From contig NZ_CYSA01000010.1 of the NCBI RefSeq assembly GCF_001458355.1, positions 1-64,000 of the forward strand: 64,000 nt of DNA, given 5' to 3'. Origin of the DNA: Thalassovita gelatinovora (GTDB taxonomy: Bacteria > Pseudomonadota > Alphaproteobacteria > Rhodobacterales > Rhodobacteraceae). The translations under genes and the position numbers were made by a program. The notes under the pieces were generated by a model. That model saw only the letters and a program-made list of their open reading frames with translations, made no database searches and was not told the origin of the DNA. This document shows, piece by piece, positions 36,047 through 45,204 of the stretch. How positions within the stretch are numbered: position 1 is the stretch's first letter; the number at the start of each line of letters is the position of its first letter.

Positions 36047-36808
36047 TCACGCAGCACTCAACGCCAGCAGCAGCACGATTTCGCACATCTGCTGCGACGC
36101 GCCCAGAATGTCGCCGGTCTGACCGCCGATCTTGGCCCGCGCCATCAATCCCACGGCCGCCGCTACGATCAGCGCCAACAGCGTCAGCCCAAACGCCGCC
36201 ATTCCCAGACAAAGCAGCGCCAGCCCCAAGGCCACTGCGACCCCGATCCCGGCCACGCGCCAGTCCGGCCGCCCTTGCGCCCGCGACAACCCACCGTCGC
36301 GCGCATTGGGCAGCCAAGCCATCAGCACCGGCATCCCCGACCGTGACAGCGCCGCCACCGCCACCAGCGCCCACAGCCCGCCGTCCTGCCCCAGCAGCAC
36401 CGACAAGCCCCCCCAACGCGCGGCGAGGCTCAGCACCAAGGCGATCACGCCGTAACTGCCGATATGGCTGTCTTTCATGATGTCCAACCGCCGGGCCCGG
36501 TTCCAACCGCCCCACAGCCCGTCGGCACTGTCGGCCAAGCCGTCTTCGTGCATCGCACCGGTCAGCATCACCAACGCCAGCAGCACCAGCAAAGCCACCG
36601 CCTGCGGCCCCAACCCGACCCATTGCGACAGCGCCGCCAAAATCGCCCCCAGCACCGCAACCACGGCCCCCGCCAGCGGATAAGCCCAAGCCGCCCGCGC
36701 CCCGCGCTCATAGGCCGCGTCCGGCAACGATACCGGCAACCGGGTCAGCAATCCGACCGCCACCGCGACATCGCGCCATTGCATTCCGAAAGTGTCGTTT
36801 TCGCGCAT
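36047..36808 (-). CDS. cobS: Adenosylcobinamide-GDP ribazoletransferase
   Basis: 253 residues, standard length, with about six membrane helices. CobS (CobV) joins adenosylcobinamide-GDP with alpha-ribazole to make B12. The diagnostic acidic motif GAMHEDGLADSADGLWGG (near residue 90) carries the metal-binding Asp residues. Start chosen at MRENDTFGMQWRD; a longer frame exists but lacks match. It is divergent from cobT, with 77 bases between, so both could share regulation; no cobalamin riboswitch could be recognised there. Confidence 0.92.
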   Translation of the reverse strand: MRENDTFGMQWRDVAVAVGLLTRLPVSLPDAAYERGARAAWAYPLAGAVVAVLGAILAALSQWVGLGPQAVALLVLLALVMLTGAMHEDGLADSADGLWGGWNRARRLDIMKDSHIGSYGVIALVLSLAARWGGLSVLLGQDGGLWALVAVAALSRSGMPVLMAWLPNARDGGLSRAQGRPDWRVAGIGVAVALGLALLCLGMAAFGLTLLALIVAAAVGLMARAKIGGQTGDILGASQQMCEIVLLLALSAA

Positions 36809-36885
36809 CGCCCCGGCCCATTCTGTTGCTTGCCCCCCGATAACATTGGGGTAAACAGGCGACAAAGCAAAAAAGGACCCCGGCC

Positions 36886-37899
36886 ATGTCGCAGCCTTTC
36901 CATACTCTGGATGATTTTCGCACCCTGTTGGCGCAGGCCCCAAGCCCCGATAGCAGCGCCCGCGCACAGGCCGAGGCCCGCAACGGCCAGTTGACCAAGC
37001 CGCCGGGCGCATTGGGACGGCTGGAAGATCTGGCGATCTGGTATGCTGGCTGGCGCGGCACTGACCGTCCCGCAATCACTGCGCCGCAGGTGGTGATCTT
37101 TGCCGGCAATCACGGGATCACCGCACAGGGCGTTTCGGCCTTTCCGGCCGAAGTCACCGAACAGATGGTGCTGAATTTCCGCACCGGTGGGGCCGCGATC
37201 AACCAATTGTCGAAAACCTTTGGTGCTACGATGACCGTCCATGCGCTATCACTGGACCGGCCCACCGCCGATTTCACCCAAAGAGCCGCGATGACCGAAG
37301 CAGACCTGCTGGAGGCGTTGCAAACCGGCTGGAACGAGGTGAATGCCGATACGGACCTGTTGGTCACCGGCGAAATGGGAATCGGCAACACCACCTCTGC
37401 CGCCGCGATTGCCCATGCGCTCTATGGTGGTGCCGCTGCCGACTGGACCGGGCGCGGTACCGGCGTCGACGATGCGGGGCTCGCCAATAAAACCCGCGTG
37501 GTGGCCGAAGCTGTCGCGCTGCATGGCGCTCAGGGCGATGGGCTCGCGGCGCTGCGCCGTCTGGGCGGGCGCGAATTGGCGGCGATGGCCGGGGCCATCG
37601 CGCGGGCGCGGGCTTTGCGCATCCCGGTGATCCTCGACGGGTTCATCTGTTGCGCCGCTGCCGCTTGTCTCGACGCCACCGTGCCGGGCGCATTGGATCA
37701 TTGCGTCGCCGGTCATGTCAGCGCCGAAGCGGGTCATGACGCCTTGCTGGCCAAGCTGGACAAGACACCTCTGCTCTCGCTCGGCCTGCGCCTTGGGGAA
37801 GGATCGGGCGCGGCGCTCGCCATCGGTGTGCTGCAAGCAGCCATCGCCTGCCATTCCGGCATGTCAACCTTTGCCGAAGCCGGGGTCGCGGATGGCTGA
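36886..37899 (+). CDS. cobT: Nicotinate-nucleotide-dimethylbenzimidazole phosphoribosyltransferase
   Basis: 337 residues. CobT makes alpha-ribazole phosphate from dimethylbenzimidazole and nicotinate mononucleotide. The N-terminal [13 protein letters not shown] and [20 protein letters not shown] motifs are characteristic, and the catalytic region [15 protein letters not shown] and C-terminal [12 protein letters not shown] block are present. A proteobacterial CobT of this length is complete. Divergent cobS makes a two-gene B12-lower-ligand unit. Confidence 0.95.
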   Translation: MSQPFHTLDDFRTLLAQAPSPDSSARAQAEARNGQLTKPPGALGRLEDLAIWYAGWRGTDRPAITAPQVVIFAGNHGITAQGVSAFPAEVTEQMVLNFRTGGAAINQLSKTFGATMTVHALSLDRPTADFTQRAAMTEADLLEALQTGWNEVNADTDLLVTGEMGIGNTTSAAAIAHALYGGAAADWTGRGTGVDDAGLANKTRVVAEAVALHGAQGDGLAALRRLGGRELAAMAGAIARARALRIPVILDGFICCAAAACLDATVPGALDHCVAGHVSAEAGHDALLAKLDKTPLLSLGLRLGEGSGAALAIGVLQAAIACHSGMSTFAEAGVADG

Positions 37900-37916
37900 C
37901 CGGCTTTCATCTTGGT

Positions 37917-37981
37917 GAAAATACTCCGGGGGAGTCGGTGCAAACCCGCAAGGGTTTCAACGGCGGGGGCAGCGCCCCCAA
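37917..37981 (+). repeat. Intergenic repeat with hairpins, possible terminator
   Basis: Contains GAAAATACTCCGGGGG (an identical 14-base core, AAATACTCCGGGGG, recurs at 62165-62178), an AAACCC/GGGTTT hairpin and GGGGGCAGCGCCCCC. The region lies between the convergent cobT and antiporter genes. Such CUUGGUGAAAAUACUCC-like intergenic elements are common after genes in Rhodobacteraceae, in my recollection. Confidence 0.6.
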
Positions 37982-38014
37982 TCCGCGCCTGGTCCTGTTC
38001 GCACTGGTCCCGCC

Positions 38015-39889
38015 TCAGTCATCTTCCGACTGGCGTTTCTCCAACTGAGCCAGCAACGCGGTTTCCAGATCCTTTTCCAACTCGCGCGCCCGTTTCACAT
38101 AGGCCGGGTTCTGCGCCGAAGGCACATTCGGATCCCAGACCTGCGCCAATTCGCGGATCGCTTCGCGGTCGTGGTGATAAAACACCTTCTCGGCCTCCGC
38201 CGCTTCGAAATTGGTCAGCCCGATATTTTCCAGCACATAGCGCCCGGCGCGCAGGGAACTGTCGAAGGTTTCGCGCACGATGTCATTGGCTCCGGCCTGA
38301 TACAGCTTGAACACATCGGTCCGGTCACGGGCGCGCGCAATGATATGCAGGTCGGGCCGTTCGCGCCGGGCAAAGGCGACCAGCCGCGCCGCCGCGCTTG
38401 GATCGTCCAACGCCACCACCAGAACGCGCGCGTCCTTCAACCCCGCCGCATGCAACAGTTCGGGCCGGGTCGGATCACCGAAAAACCCCTTGAACCCGAA
38501 TTGCCGCATCAGCCGGATGGTTTCCATATCGTGATCCAACACCACGGTCTTGAACCCGCTCGACTGTACCAACCGGTTGACGATCTGCCCGAACCGGCCG
38601 ATCCCGGCGATGATCACCGGGCCTTGTTCGTCAATCATATCGGGTTCGTGGGGGTCGCTTTCGCCCATCTTGCGCGACAGCAGGTCATACAGGATGAACA
38701 ACAAGGGCGTGGCCAGCATCGACAGGGCCACCACCAGTGACAGACGGTCGGCCAGCCCTGCGGGCAACACATTCTGTTGCCGCGAAAATGACAACAGCAC
38801 AAATCCGAATTCCCCCGCCTGGGCCAACGACAGCGTGAACAGCCACTTGCCGCGCCCCTTCAACCCGAACAGCACCGCCAGCAGATACAGGATCACCCCC
38901 TTGATCAGCAACACCGTCAAGGTCAGCCCGATCAGGTCCAGCGGTTCGCGCAGGAAAACATCGAAATCGATACCGGCGCCGACGGTGATGAAAAACAATC
39001 CCAGCAGCAGCCCCTTGAACGGTTCGATATCGCTTTCAAGCTCGTGGCGGAATTCACTGTTGGCCAGAACCACGCCGGCCAGAAAGGTGCCAAGCGCGGG
39101 CGACAGCCCGACCAGCGTCATCAACAGCGCGATGCCCAGCACGATCAGCAGCGCCAGCGCGGTATACATCTCGCGCAGCCTTGCGTGATGGATGAAGGCA
39201 AACAGCGGCCGGGTCAGAAAAATTCCCGCCAGGATGATCACCGCCACCGCCGCCAAAGTGACCAATGTCACCCCCCAGCCCGGCAATCCCTCGACCAGCG
39301 ACATCGTGCTATGCACCGCTTCGCCGTGATCGCTGGCGCGGCTGATCGATCCGTCGTCTTTCAGGCTGGCGGTGGGCATCAGCGCCAGCAACGGCAACAG
39401 AGCCAGCATCGGGATCACCGCGATATCCTGCGTCAGCAGCACCGAAAACGCCGACCGTCCGCCGCCGGTCTGCATCAGCCCCTTTTCCGACAGGGTCTGC
39501 AAAACGATCGCGGTGGAAGACAGCGCGAAAATCATCCCCACCGCCAGCGCCGGGCGCCATTCCAACCCCAAAGCCATCGACAATGCCATCATCGCCGCCG
39601 TGCTCAGCCCGACCTGCAAACCGCCCAACCCGATCAGCTTGTGGCGCATGTCCCACAGCGTGCGCGGGGTCAATTCCAGCCCGATCAGGAACAGCATCAT
39701 CACCACGCCGAATTCGGCAAAATGCTGCAAATCCTGAGTTTCTGCACCGACCAGCCCAAACACGGGACCGATCACGATCCCGGCGGTCAGATATCCAAGA
39801 ACGGATCCCAGCCCAAGCCGCGCGGCCAGCGGCACCGCGATCACCGCGGCGAGAAGATAGATTGTGGCGGCAAACAGAAACTCGTGCAT
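38015..39889 (-). CDS. CPA2-family K+/H+ antiporter with RCK (TrkA-N) domain, KefB/KefC-like
   Basis: 624 residues. About twelve membrane helices (residues 1-400) of the Na+/H+ exchanger fold are followed by a NAD-binding TrkA-N/RCK domain with IAGIGRFGQIVNRLVQ (G-x-G-x-x-G, near residue 435). KefB/C extrude K+ in exchange for H+ in detoxification of electrophiles, gated by glutathione adducts; in the absence of an adjacent KefF/G flavoprotein gene, the exact role is open. The last 50 residues are acidic and basic helical. An Lrp gene follows on its 5' side, 17 bases away. Confidence 0.9.
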   Translation of the reverse strand: MHEFLFAATIYLLAAVIAVPLAARLGLGSVLGYLTAGIVIGPVFGLVGAETQDLQHFAEFGVVMMLFLIGLELTPRTLWDMRHKLIGLGGLQVGLSTAAMMALSMALGLEWRPALAVGMIFALSSTAIVLQTLSEKGLMQTGGGRSAFSVLLTQDIAVIPMLALLPLLALMPTASLKDDGSISRASDHGEAVHSTMSLVEGLPGWGVTLVTLAAVAVIILAGIFLTRPLFAFIHHARLREMYTALALLIVLGIALLMTLVGLSPALGTFLAGVVLANSEFRHELESDIEPFKGLLLGLFFITVGAGIDFDVFLREPLDLIGLTLTVLLIKGVILYLLAVLFGLKGRGKWLFTLSLAQAGEFGFVLLSFSRQQNVLPAGLADRLSLVVALSMLATPLLFILYDLLSRKMGESDPHEPDMIDEQGPVIIAGIGRFGQIVNRLVQSSGFKTVVLDHDMETIRLMRQFGFKGFFGDPTRPELLHAAGLKDARVLVVALDDPSAAARLVAFARRERPDLHIIARARDRTDVFKLYQAGANDIVRETFDSSLRAGRYVLENIGLTNFEAAEAEKVFYHHDREAIRELAQVWDPNVPSAQNPAYVKRARELEKDLETALLAQLEKRQSEDD

Positions 39890-39906
39890 GATCTTGGATC
39901 GGCCTT

Positions 39907-40362
39907 TCAGGTTGGCAATGGGGCGTCTTGTTTAAATTGGTCCATCACGATCTGGCTTTGAACGCGGGACACGGCGGGGTGGGGCAGCAATATGTCGTGG
40001 ATCAGGGCATTGAGCGCGGTCAGGTCGGTACAATACACCCGAAGCAGGTAATCGGCATCACCGGTCAGGGTCCAGGCGCTGATGATCTCGGGGCGCAACC
40101 CGATCAGCCGGGCAAAGCCGCGGGCCTGATCCGGTCCGTGGGTGCCCAATTGCACCTGCACGAAGGCCTGCACGCTCAGCCCCAACCGTTTCGGATCAAG
40201 CCGGGCGGCATAATTCACGATATAGCCCTCGGCTTCCAACCGTTGCCGCCGCCGCCCGGCCTGGCTTGGCGACAGGTTCAGCAGTTCCGACAATTCCTGT
40301 GCGGTCAAATGGGCATTTTTTTGCAGCACGGCCAGCAGCCGCTTATCGATGTCATCCAGCAT
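39907..40362 (-). CDS. Lrp/AsnC-family transcriptional regulator
   Basis: 151 residues from MLDDIDKRLLAVLQKNAHLT. A winged-helix domain with SELLNLSPSQAGRRRQRLEAEGYI and the C-terminal RAM ligand domain with GDADYLLRVYCTDL are clear. It is divergent from the 4-hydroxyphenylpyruvate dioxygenase gene (140 bases between), a conserved arrangement in which the Lrp protein usually controls aromatic amino acid catabolism. Ligand probably an aromatic amino acid, by context. Confidence 0.92.
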   Translation of the reverse strand: MLDDIDKRLLAVLQKNAHLTAQELSELLNLSPSQAGRRRQRLEAEGYIVNYAARLDPKRLGLSVQAFVQVQLGTHGPDQARGFARLIGLRPEIISAWTLTGDADYLLRVYCTDLTALNALIHDILLPHPAVSRVQSQIVMDQFKQDAPLPT

Positions 40363-40502
40363 ATGCGTAATTTCGTCATTTTTTCTAAATGTAATGCGAC
40401 AAACCCGCATGACAACCGTTGATTGCTACAAAAAATGCGCAAATTTCCGGTGTAATTGCCTGTATTTATAGCACAGAAACGCAGCGAACAGGAGAAACGC
40501 GC

Positions 40503-41600
40503 ATGGGACCCTTCCCGCATGACGCCCCACAGGCCAAGATCAGCCCCGAAAACCCCGCCGGTACCGACGGGTTCGAATTCGTCGAATTTGCCCATCCCGA
40601 CCCCGAAGAACTGCGCGCGCTGTTCACCCGCATGGGCTATGCGCGCGTCGCCAAGCACAAGACAAAGAATGTCGAACTATGGCAGCAGGGTGATATCACC
40701 TATATCCTGAACGACGAACCGAACAGCTTTGCCAGCAACTTCGTCACGGAACATGGCCCCTGCGCCCCTGCGATGGGATGGCGCGTGGTCGATGCGCAGC
40801 ACGCCTATGATCATGCCGTGGCGCAGGGTGCGGAACCTTATGATGGCGACGATAAAACGCTGGACTGGCCCGCGATCAAGGGTATCGGCGGGTCGCTGAT
40901 CTATTTCACCGACCAATATCACGATACCTCGCCCTATAACGAAGAATTCGACTGGCTGTGCCCGTCGAAACCCGAAGGCGTCGGGTTCTACTACCTCGAT
41001 CACCTGACCCATAACGTGTTCAAGGGCAACATGGACAAGTGGTTCCAATTCTACGGTAAACTGTTCAATTTCCACGAAATCCGCTTTTTCGATATCGAAG
41101 GCAAATTCACCGGGTTGTTTTCCCGCGCCCTGACCTCGCCCTGCGGCCGTATCCGCATCCCGATCAACGAAGATCGCGGCGAAACCGGCCAGATCGTCAG
41201 CTATCTGAAGAAATACAAGGGCGAAGGCATTCAACATATCGCAGTCGGGTCCAACGATATCTATGGATCGACCGATGCGATTGCCGCAAATGGCGTCCAA
41301 TTCATGCCCGGCCCGAACGAAGCCTATTACGAATTGTCGAAAACCCGTGTCGTCGATCATGACGAACCGATCGACCGGATGATGAAACACGGCATCCTGA
41401 TCGACGGCGAAGGCGTGGTTGATGGCGGCGAAACCCGGATCCTATTGCAGATCTTCTCGAAAACCGTGATCGGGCCGATCTTCTTTGAATTCATTCAACG
41501 CAAGGGCGATGACGGCTTCGGCGAAGGTAATTTCAAGGCCTTGTTCGAATCCATCGAACGCGAACAGATCGAAAACGGCGAAATCGAAGCCGCCGAATAA
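40503..41600 (+). CDS. hppD: 4-Hydroxyphenylpyruvate dioxygenase
   Basis: 365 residues from MGPFPHDAPQAK. HPPD turns 4-hydroxyphenylpyruvate into homogentisate, using Fe(II) and O2. The iron ligands are visible: His167 (in YLDHLTH), His245 (in GIQHIAVG) and Glu329 (in FFEFIQRKG); the last includes the C-terminal GFGEGNFKALFESIE signature. No homogentisate dioxygenase (hmgA) gene is adjacent. Divergent Lrp gene suggests tyrosine-responsive control. The upstream extension to 40419 has no family match. Confidence 0.96.
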   Translation: MGPFPHDAPQAKISPENPAGTDGFEFVEFAHPDPEELRALFTRMGYARVAKHKTKNVELWQQGDITYILNDEPNSFASNFVTEHGPCAPAMGWRVVDAQHAYDHAVAQGAEPYDGDDKTLDWPAIKGIGGSLIYFTDQYHDTSPYNEEFDWLCPSKPEGVGFYYLDHLTHNVFKGNMDKWFQFYGKLFNFHEIRFFDIEGKFTGLFSRALTSPCGRIRIPINEDRGETGQIVSYLKKYKGEGIQHIAVGSNDIYGSTDAIAANGVQFMPGPNEAYYELSKTRVVDHDEPIDRMMKHGILIDGEGVVDGGETRILLQIFSKTVIGPIFFEFIQRKGDDGFGEGNFKALFESIEREQIENGEIEAAE

Positions 41601-41618
41601 TCGGTTGCCGGATCGTGC

Positions 41619-41645
41619 AAAGCCCTGCTTCGGCAGGGCTTTTTC
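41619..41645 (+). terminator. Terminator of hppD
   Basis: Stem AAAGCCCTGC / GCAGGGCTTT with a TTCG tetraloop and a T-run, about 20 bases after the stop. Confidence 0.93.
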
Positions 41646-41703
41646 GCGGTCGGGCTAAGGTGTGCCGTGCCCGACCGTTCATTTCTTGCTGGTTTCCGAT
41701 GCC

Positions 41704-42504
41704 CTACTTCTCTGGCAACGTGATCAGATAGGCGAGCACATCCGCCGCTATATCGCCGCCGAAGGCCCGCAGGTTCGCCATCTCGACACCCGGGTGTGCG
41801 CTCAGTATCTTGTGAAGCACTTCGTCGGGGGCTGCTGCGGCTTCGGTTCCGACATAGGCGTGGTCGTCCCCTTCGCCCCAGTCAAGCCGTTTGCCGTCAA
41901 ACCCGTGGCACGCCGCACAAACCGTCTGAAATACACCACGTCCGACCGTCGCGTCACCTGCAATCACAGCCCGGTTCGACAGGTCGATATACTTTGACAC
42001 GTCGACCTGTCCACGGGTCACAAACGCGGTGATCCGTGGCATCTCGTCGTCGCTGATCATGTCCGGGGTGTAGCCATGCACGGACGACCGCAGCAGCGCG
42101 GCAATGGCCGGTTCGGGCATGCCGATGGCCCCTTCGATGCCCTTGATCCCGGTGAAATGGCTGCCATCGCGGTAGATGCCAGCGGCGCCGCGATAGTCCC
42201 AGCCGTGGCATTCCTTGCAGCGCCATGTGGTGCTGCCCGATTGTTTGGAACTGGCGGGATAGGCCGGATGGGTGCTTTCGGGCAGTTCGCGATCCAGAGC
42301 ATCGGCCCAGTTGTCATAAATCCGGCCACCCGCAGCCAGCAACCAAGGTTCCGAGATCGTTTCAGGCGACCCATGGACAAATTCCTGAGCATCCTCACCA
42401 TGAGAATAATCACGATCTTCGTCGTCAGCGAATACCATCGAGGCAGAAAGACTTACTACCAAGCCGATTAAAAAAAATAGATTTCCATTCCGTGAATGCG
42501 TCAT
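41704..42504 (-). CDS. Periplasmic di-haem cytochrome c
   Basis: 266 residues from MTHSRNGNLFFLIG. A signal peptide (hydrophobic FFLIGLVVSLSASMVFA) is followed by two haem c sites: C96-K-E-C-H100 and C196-A-A-C-H200. The second is followed by a Met-containing MANL...segment that may give the axial ligand. No partner enzyme is next to it. The ribosome site GGGAGGAAAAG before the ATG at 42504 supports the start. Electron-transfer partner unknown. Confidence 0.87.
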   Translation of the reverse strand: MTHSRNGNLFFLIGLVVSLSASMVFADDEDRDYSHGEDAQEFVHGSPETISEPWLLAAGGRIYDNWADALDRELPESTHPAYPASSKQSGSTTWRCKECHGWDYRGAAGIYRDGSHFTGIKGIEGAIGMPEPAIAALLRSSVHGYTPDMISDDEMPRITAFVTRGQVDVSKYIDLSNRAVIAGDATVGRGVFQTVCAACHGFDGKRLDWGEGDDHAYVGTEAAAAPDEVLHKILSAHPGVEMANLRAFGGDIAADVLAYLITLPEK

Positions 42505-42852
42505 CTTTTCCTCCCAAAAAAGCTGCATAGGAATGTTCGCGCGGTTTAGTTCGAAAAGCGTAGCACAGTTGGAACCGATCAAGGGAAATAATCTATCAGC
42601 GGGTTGGGGGCGTGCGGGGTATTGACGCCAGCGCAGGCACCGTAACAGCGGCAAGAACGCTCCCTCGCGTTCCCAAATGACATAGGCGCAGTGCTGCGGC
42701 TGCAGTTCATCTCGGCCTGTGCGCCATCATGAAGCGCGCTCAAGCTCTATACCGGCGACAACCGCCGCGAAAAACAACCGCCAAGGCTTTGATAGCAGAA
42801 TGCTTGGGCGCCCATCGCGCCCAAGCTTGTCGAAGTGGCTGAATGCCCCGTT
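42505..42852. other. Intergenic region with a strong hairpin
   Basis: No supported gene. A ten-base-pair hairpin GCTTGGGCGC / GCGCCCAAGC (42802-42826, five-base loop) lies about 30 bases beyond the stop of the minus-strand gene at 42853 and could act as its terminator, though no T-run follows. Remaining sequence contains the cytochrome promoter. Confidence 0.55.
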
Positions 42853-43179
42853 TCAATCGATGGTGAACGTTCCAATGCTACATACATCAAAGTTCTTTTC
42901 CGTAAGCTGATCCCCATCGTCGAAGGTCACAAGGAAATCGAATTTGCAGTAACCGGTGCCGTCATCAAAGTTGATGTCGACCTTCTGGCCATGTTCCAGA
43001 ACGTCGTTGCCAAGAATATCTTCTTCCCAGGAATTGGCGCCTACATTCGACCCCTGGAATTCAACGATCGTATACCCGGAATTGTTGACAATGGTGACTT
43101 TGCGGTTGGCGGCTTGGCTCGATGTCGCGCCCATTTGCGCAACGACAAGTGCGATAGCTGCGATAAGTTTGGTCTTCAT
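42853..43179 (-). CDS. Small secreted protein of unknown function
   Basis: 108 residues from MKTKLIAAIALVVAQMG. A signal peptide ends at SQAA, leaving a domain of about 85 residues. The mature region holds an I-V-N-N-S-G-Y-T-I-V-E-F strand then the motif NSWEEDILG and the later DDGTGYCKFDF with two Cys that can pair. I recognise this pattern from small secreted proteobacterial proteins of unknown function. No effector or immunity gene is nearby. Confidence 0.72.
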   Translation of the reverse strand: MKTKLIAAIALVVAQMGATSSQAANRKVTIVNNSGYTIVEFQGSNVGANSWEEDILGNDVLEHGQKVDINFDDGTGYCKFDFLVTFDDGDQLTEKNFDVCSIGTFTID

Positions 43180-43365
43180 AAGCGTCTTCTCTCCTGGAGC
43201 CCGCCGACGCCCCAAAGACGCCAGTCAAAATGGCTGCATGCCGGCAAATTACAGGCGATCATGGATTTGCATAGAGGAAATAGAAGTTAAGCCCAAAAAT
43301 GAGATGACGACGGCGAAACGACAGCGCTAAATGCTGGTAAAATACTGATTCGAAAGACAATAGCC

Positions 43366-44319
43366 GTGTCGCATCACCGAGACGTCCCGCCAAGCCATGA
43401 TGCTGCCCGTTTGGTTGCGGACCCGTTGTTTTGGCGGGCTCTGTCAAAGCAGACCCAAGACCTTTTGACGGTGCATTCCACGATTCCAGCCGAGGTGCAT
43501 TACCTCGCTGATATTCGCCGTTGGATGATGATCCAGGTGGCAATTGGACTACATCTCGAACACCGGCGCGACCCGACATGCCCACAGCTGACACCCAAAT
43601 CCCTGTTTGCCGCGCTTGACGGTACCGGCGTCGCAAGCCGCAACACCGTGCAGGCGTTTTTGCGCGAATTGACACGTGTACAGCTTGTTGATTCCGTAGC
43701 GCCCAAGACCATCCGGCAACGCGCGCCAAAGGTATCTGAGAAAAGCGAAAAGTTGATGCAGGTCTATATCGACATCCACCTGCACGCGCTTGATACGATT
43801 GACGGGGCGGATCGCAGGGCCTTCTTACAGCGAAACCCTTCGTTTCTGTTCTTCGTGCAGCCGGAATTCGCCAAACGCATATGCCGATCCGCAGCATGGT
43901 ATGATCCGCCGGAAACCATCCGATGCTTTACCAATAGCACCTCAGGCAGCAGCATTTTGCATGATCTGGTGCTTGCGACGCAGGCGCTCCGTGTCGATGT
44001 CGATGACAGGGTCTGGGTCGGCACGGTTTCGGCCGCAGGTTTGGCGCAACGCTATCAGGTTTCTCCAGCGCATGTCGCAAGGATGCTGAGTCGCGCCAGT
44101 GAACTTGGCGCAATCGGCTGGTCCCACGCCGGTCGGCGCGGAGATTGCTGGCTCTCGGCGCCGCTTTGCAAATCTTATCTGCTTTGGCAGGCTGAAAAGC
44201 TTTCCATCCTGTCCTATGCCTTCAAAGACGCGGTCCGGTCCTTTGTTGACAATGCCGCCCCCCGCGCAATGGCGCGAGAGACACAAGGCACAGCCAAAAT
44301 CGCCACAGATGTCAGTTAG
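43366..44319 (+). CDS. Protein with two helix-turn-helix domains, unknown function
   Basis: 317 residues, GTG start (MSHHRDVPPSHD). Two winged-helix-like segments are apparent: LTPKSLFAALDGTGVASRNTV (about residues 75-95) and LAQRYQVSPAHVARMLSRASELGAIGW (about residues 225-251). The middle is helical without obvious metal or catalytic motifs. A DNA-binding regulator or a replication-initiator-like protein are both possible; no family is recognised. It stands alone in an accessory stretch, and composition differs from the core genes. Confidence 0.65.
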   Translation: MSHHRDVPPSHDAARLVADPLFWRALSKQTQDLLTVHSTIPAEVHYLADIRRWMMIQVAIGLHLEHRRDPTCPQLTPKSLFAALDGTGVASRNTVQAFLRELTRVQLVDSVAPKTIRQRAPKVSEKSEKLMQVYIDIHLHALDTIDGADRRAFLQRNPSFLFFVQPEFAKRICRSAAWYDPPETIRCFTNSTSGSSILHDLVLATQALRVDVDDRVWVGTVSAAGLAQRYQVSPAHVARMLSRASELGAIGWSHAGRRGDCWLSAPLCKSYLLWQAEKLSILSYAFKDAVRSFVDNAAPRAMARETQGTAKIATDVS

Positions 44320-44481
44320 GGTTTAACGCCTACGAATGACGGCGACGGGCGGGGCGGGGGATCGCCAATCTCGTGCCCGATATCCGCAGACGAAAACGGA
44401 AGGCCGTGTGCACCCCCAACAAACCCGAACAGATCGAAAAAACCAGCCTCGAAACCATCGCATAGATGGTCCCTGAAACGA

Positions 44482-44509
44482 ACAAAGCCCCGCTTCGGCG
44501 GGGCTTTGT
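44482..44509. terminator. Bidirectional terminator
   Basis: Stem ACAAAGCCCCGC / GCGGGGCTTTGT with a TTCG loop, between the convergent wHTH gene and CMD gene. The flanking region 44320-44470 has no supported gene. Confidence 0.9.
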
Positions 44510-44532
44510 CTTTCGGGTAGGCAAATTCGCGA

Positions 44533-45102
44533 TCAGACCTTCAAAGGGGTGTCGCTCCGCTGCCATTCAAGGGGTTTGAACACGGCATCAACCGGTGTTT
44601 CCGCAACATGATTGATGTAGTTCGACATGGTTTTCTGAGCCAGCCCCAAGATCACATCAAGCACGGCCCGGTGGCCATAGCCGGCATCAAAGAACGCCTG
44701 CATCTGGGCCTCTGAAACATTGCCGCGTTCGCGCACCATCTGAACGGTGAATGTCCGCAGCGCTTCAAGCTTAGCAGTGGGCAGCGGCGCTTCGTTGCGC
44801 AGCGCCTCGGTCAGCGCGTCAGAGACTTTCATCATTTTTGCGATGCCGGTATGGGCCGGAACGCAGTAATGGCAGCCGTGTTCCACATTGATCGCCTGCC
44901 AGACAACGGTCAGCTCCTCCGCATCAAAATCCGTTTCCGTGAACAGCTTGTGAAGGGTTTGGTAGCCCTCATATGCCTGCGGGCTTTCGGCCAGAACTTT
45001 GTGCAGGCCGGGAAGGCGGCCAAAGGCCTTTTGTGATTTTTCCAACAGGGGTTTCGACGCTTCCGGGGATGTGTCCAGATCGTGTGAGGGGAAGTTCAGC
45101 AT
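44533..45102 (-). CDS. Carboxymuconolactone decarboxylase (CMD)-family / AhpD-like protein
   Basis: 189 residues. The AhpD-type active site is present: Glu74 ... Cys77-H-Y-Cys80 ... His84 (EHGCHYCVPAH), as in peroxidase-like CMD proteins. Two helical repeats around it match the fold. It may reduce peroxides or act as a thiol-disulphide partner. It is divergent from a TetR gene with twin operator-like dyads in between, so it is probably the regulated gene. Confidence 0.87.
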   Translation of the reverse strand: MLNFPSHDLDTSPEASKPLLEKSQKAFGRLPGLHKVLAESPQAYEGYQTLHKLFTETDFDAEELTVVWQAINVEHGCHYCVPAHTGIAKMMKVSDALTEALRNEAPLPTAKLEALRTFTVQMVRERGNVSEAQMQAFFDAGYGHRAVLDVILGLAQKTMSNYINHVAETPVDAVFKPLEWQRSDTPLKV

Positions 45103-45147
45103 TTTGGGTGTCTTTCATAAACTGCGTATATTCACTCTTTAGGCTTT

Positions 45148-45189
45148 CTTGAGCGATCACTCAAGTATATAGTTGAGCAATCACTCAAG
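45148..45189. promoter_or_regulatory. Twin operator-like dyads between CMD and TetR genes
   Basis: CTTGAGCGATCACTCAAG at 45148-45165 and GTTGAGCAATCACTCAAG at 45172-45189, two near-identical palindromes TTGAG-YRATCA-CTCAA with a 24-base offset. They occupy the divergent promoter region and are expected TetR binding sites. Confidence 0.82.
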
Positions 45190-45204
45190 AAAGATGGTGA
45201 CCCA

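Noticed and set aside
35669-36689. Minus-strand Gly/Ala/Arg-rich frame of 339 codons crossing carD and cobS
   Set aside because: Alternate frame of the cobS region, without motif, overlapping two supported genes.
36809-36885. Possible cobalamin riboswitch between cobS and cobT
   Set aside because: The 77-base gap is too short and lacks the B12-box sequence.
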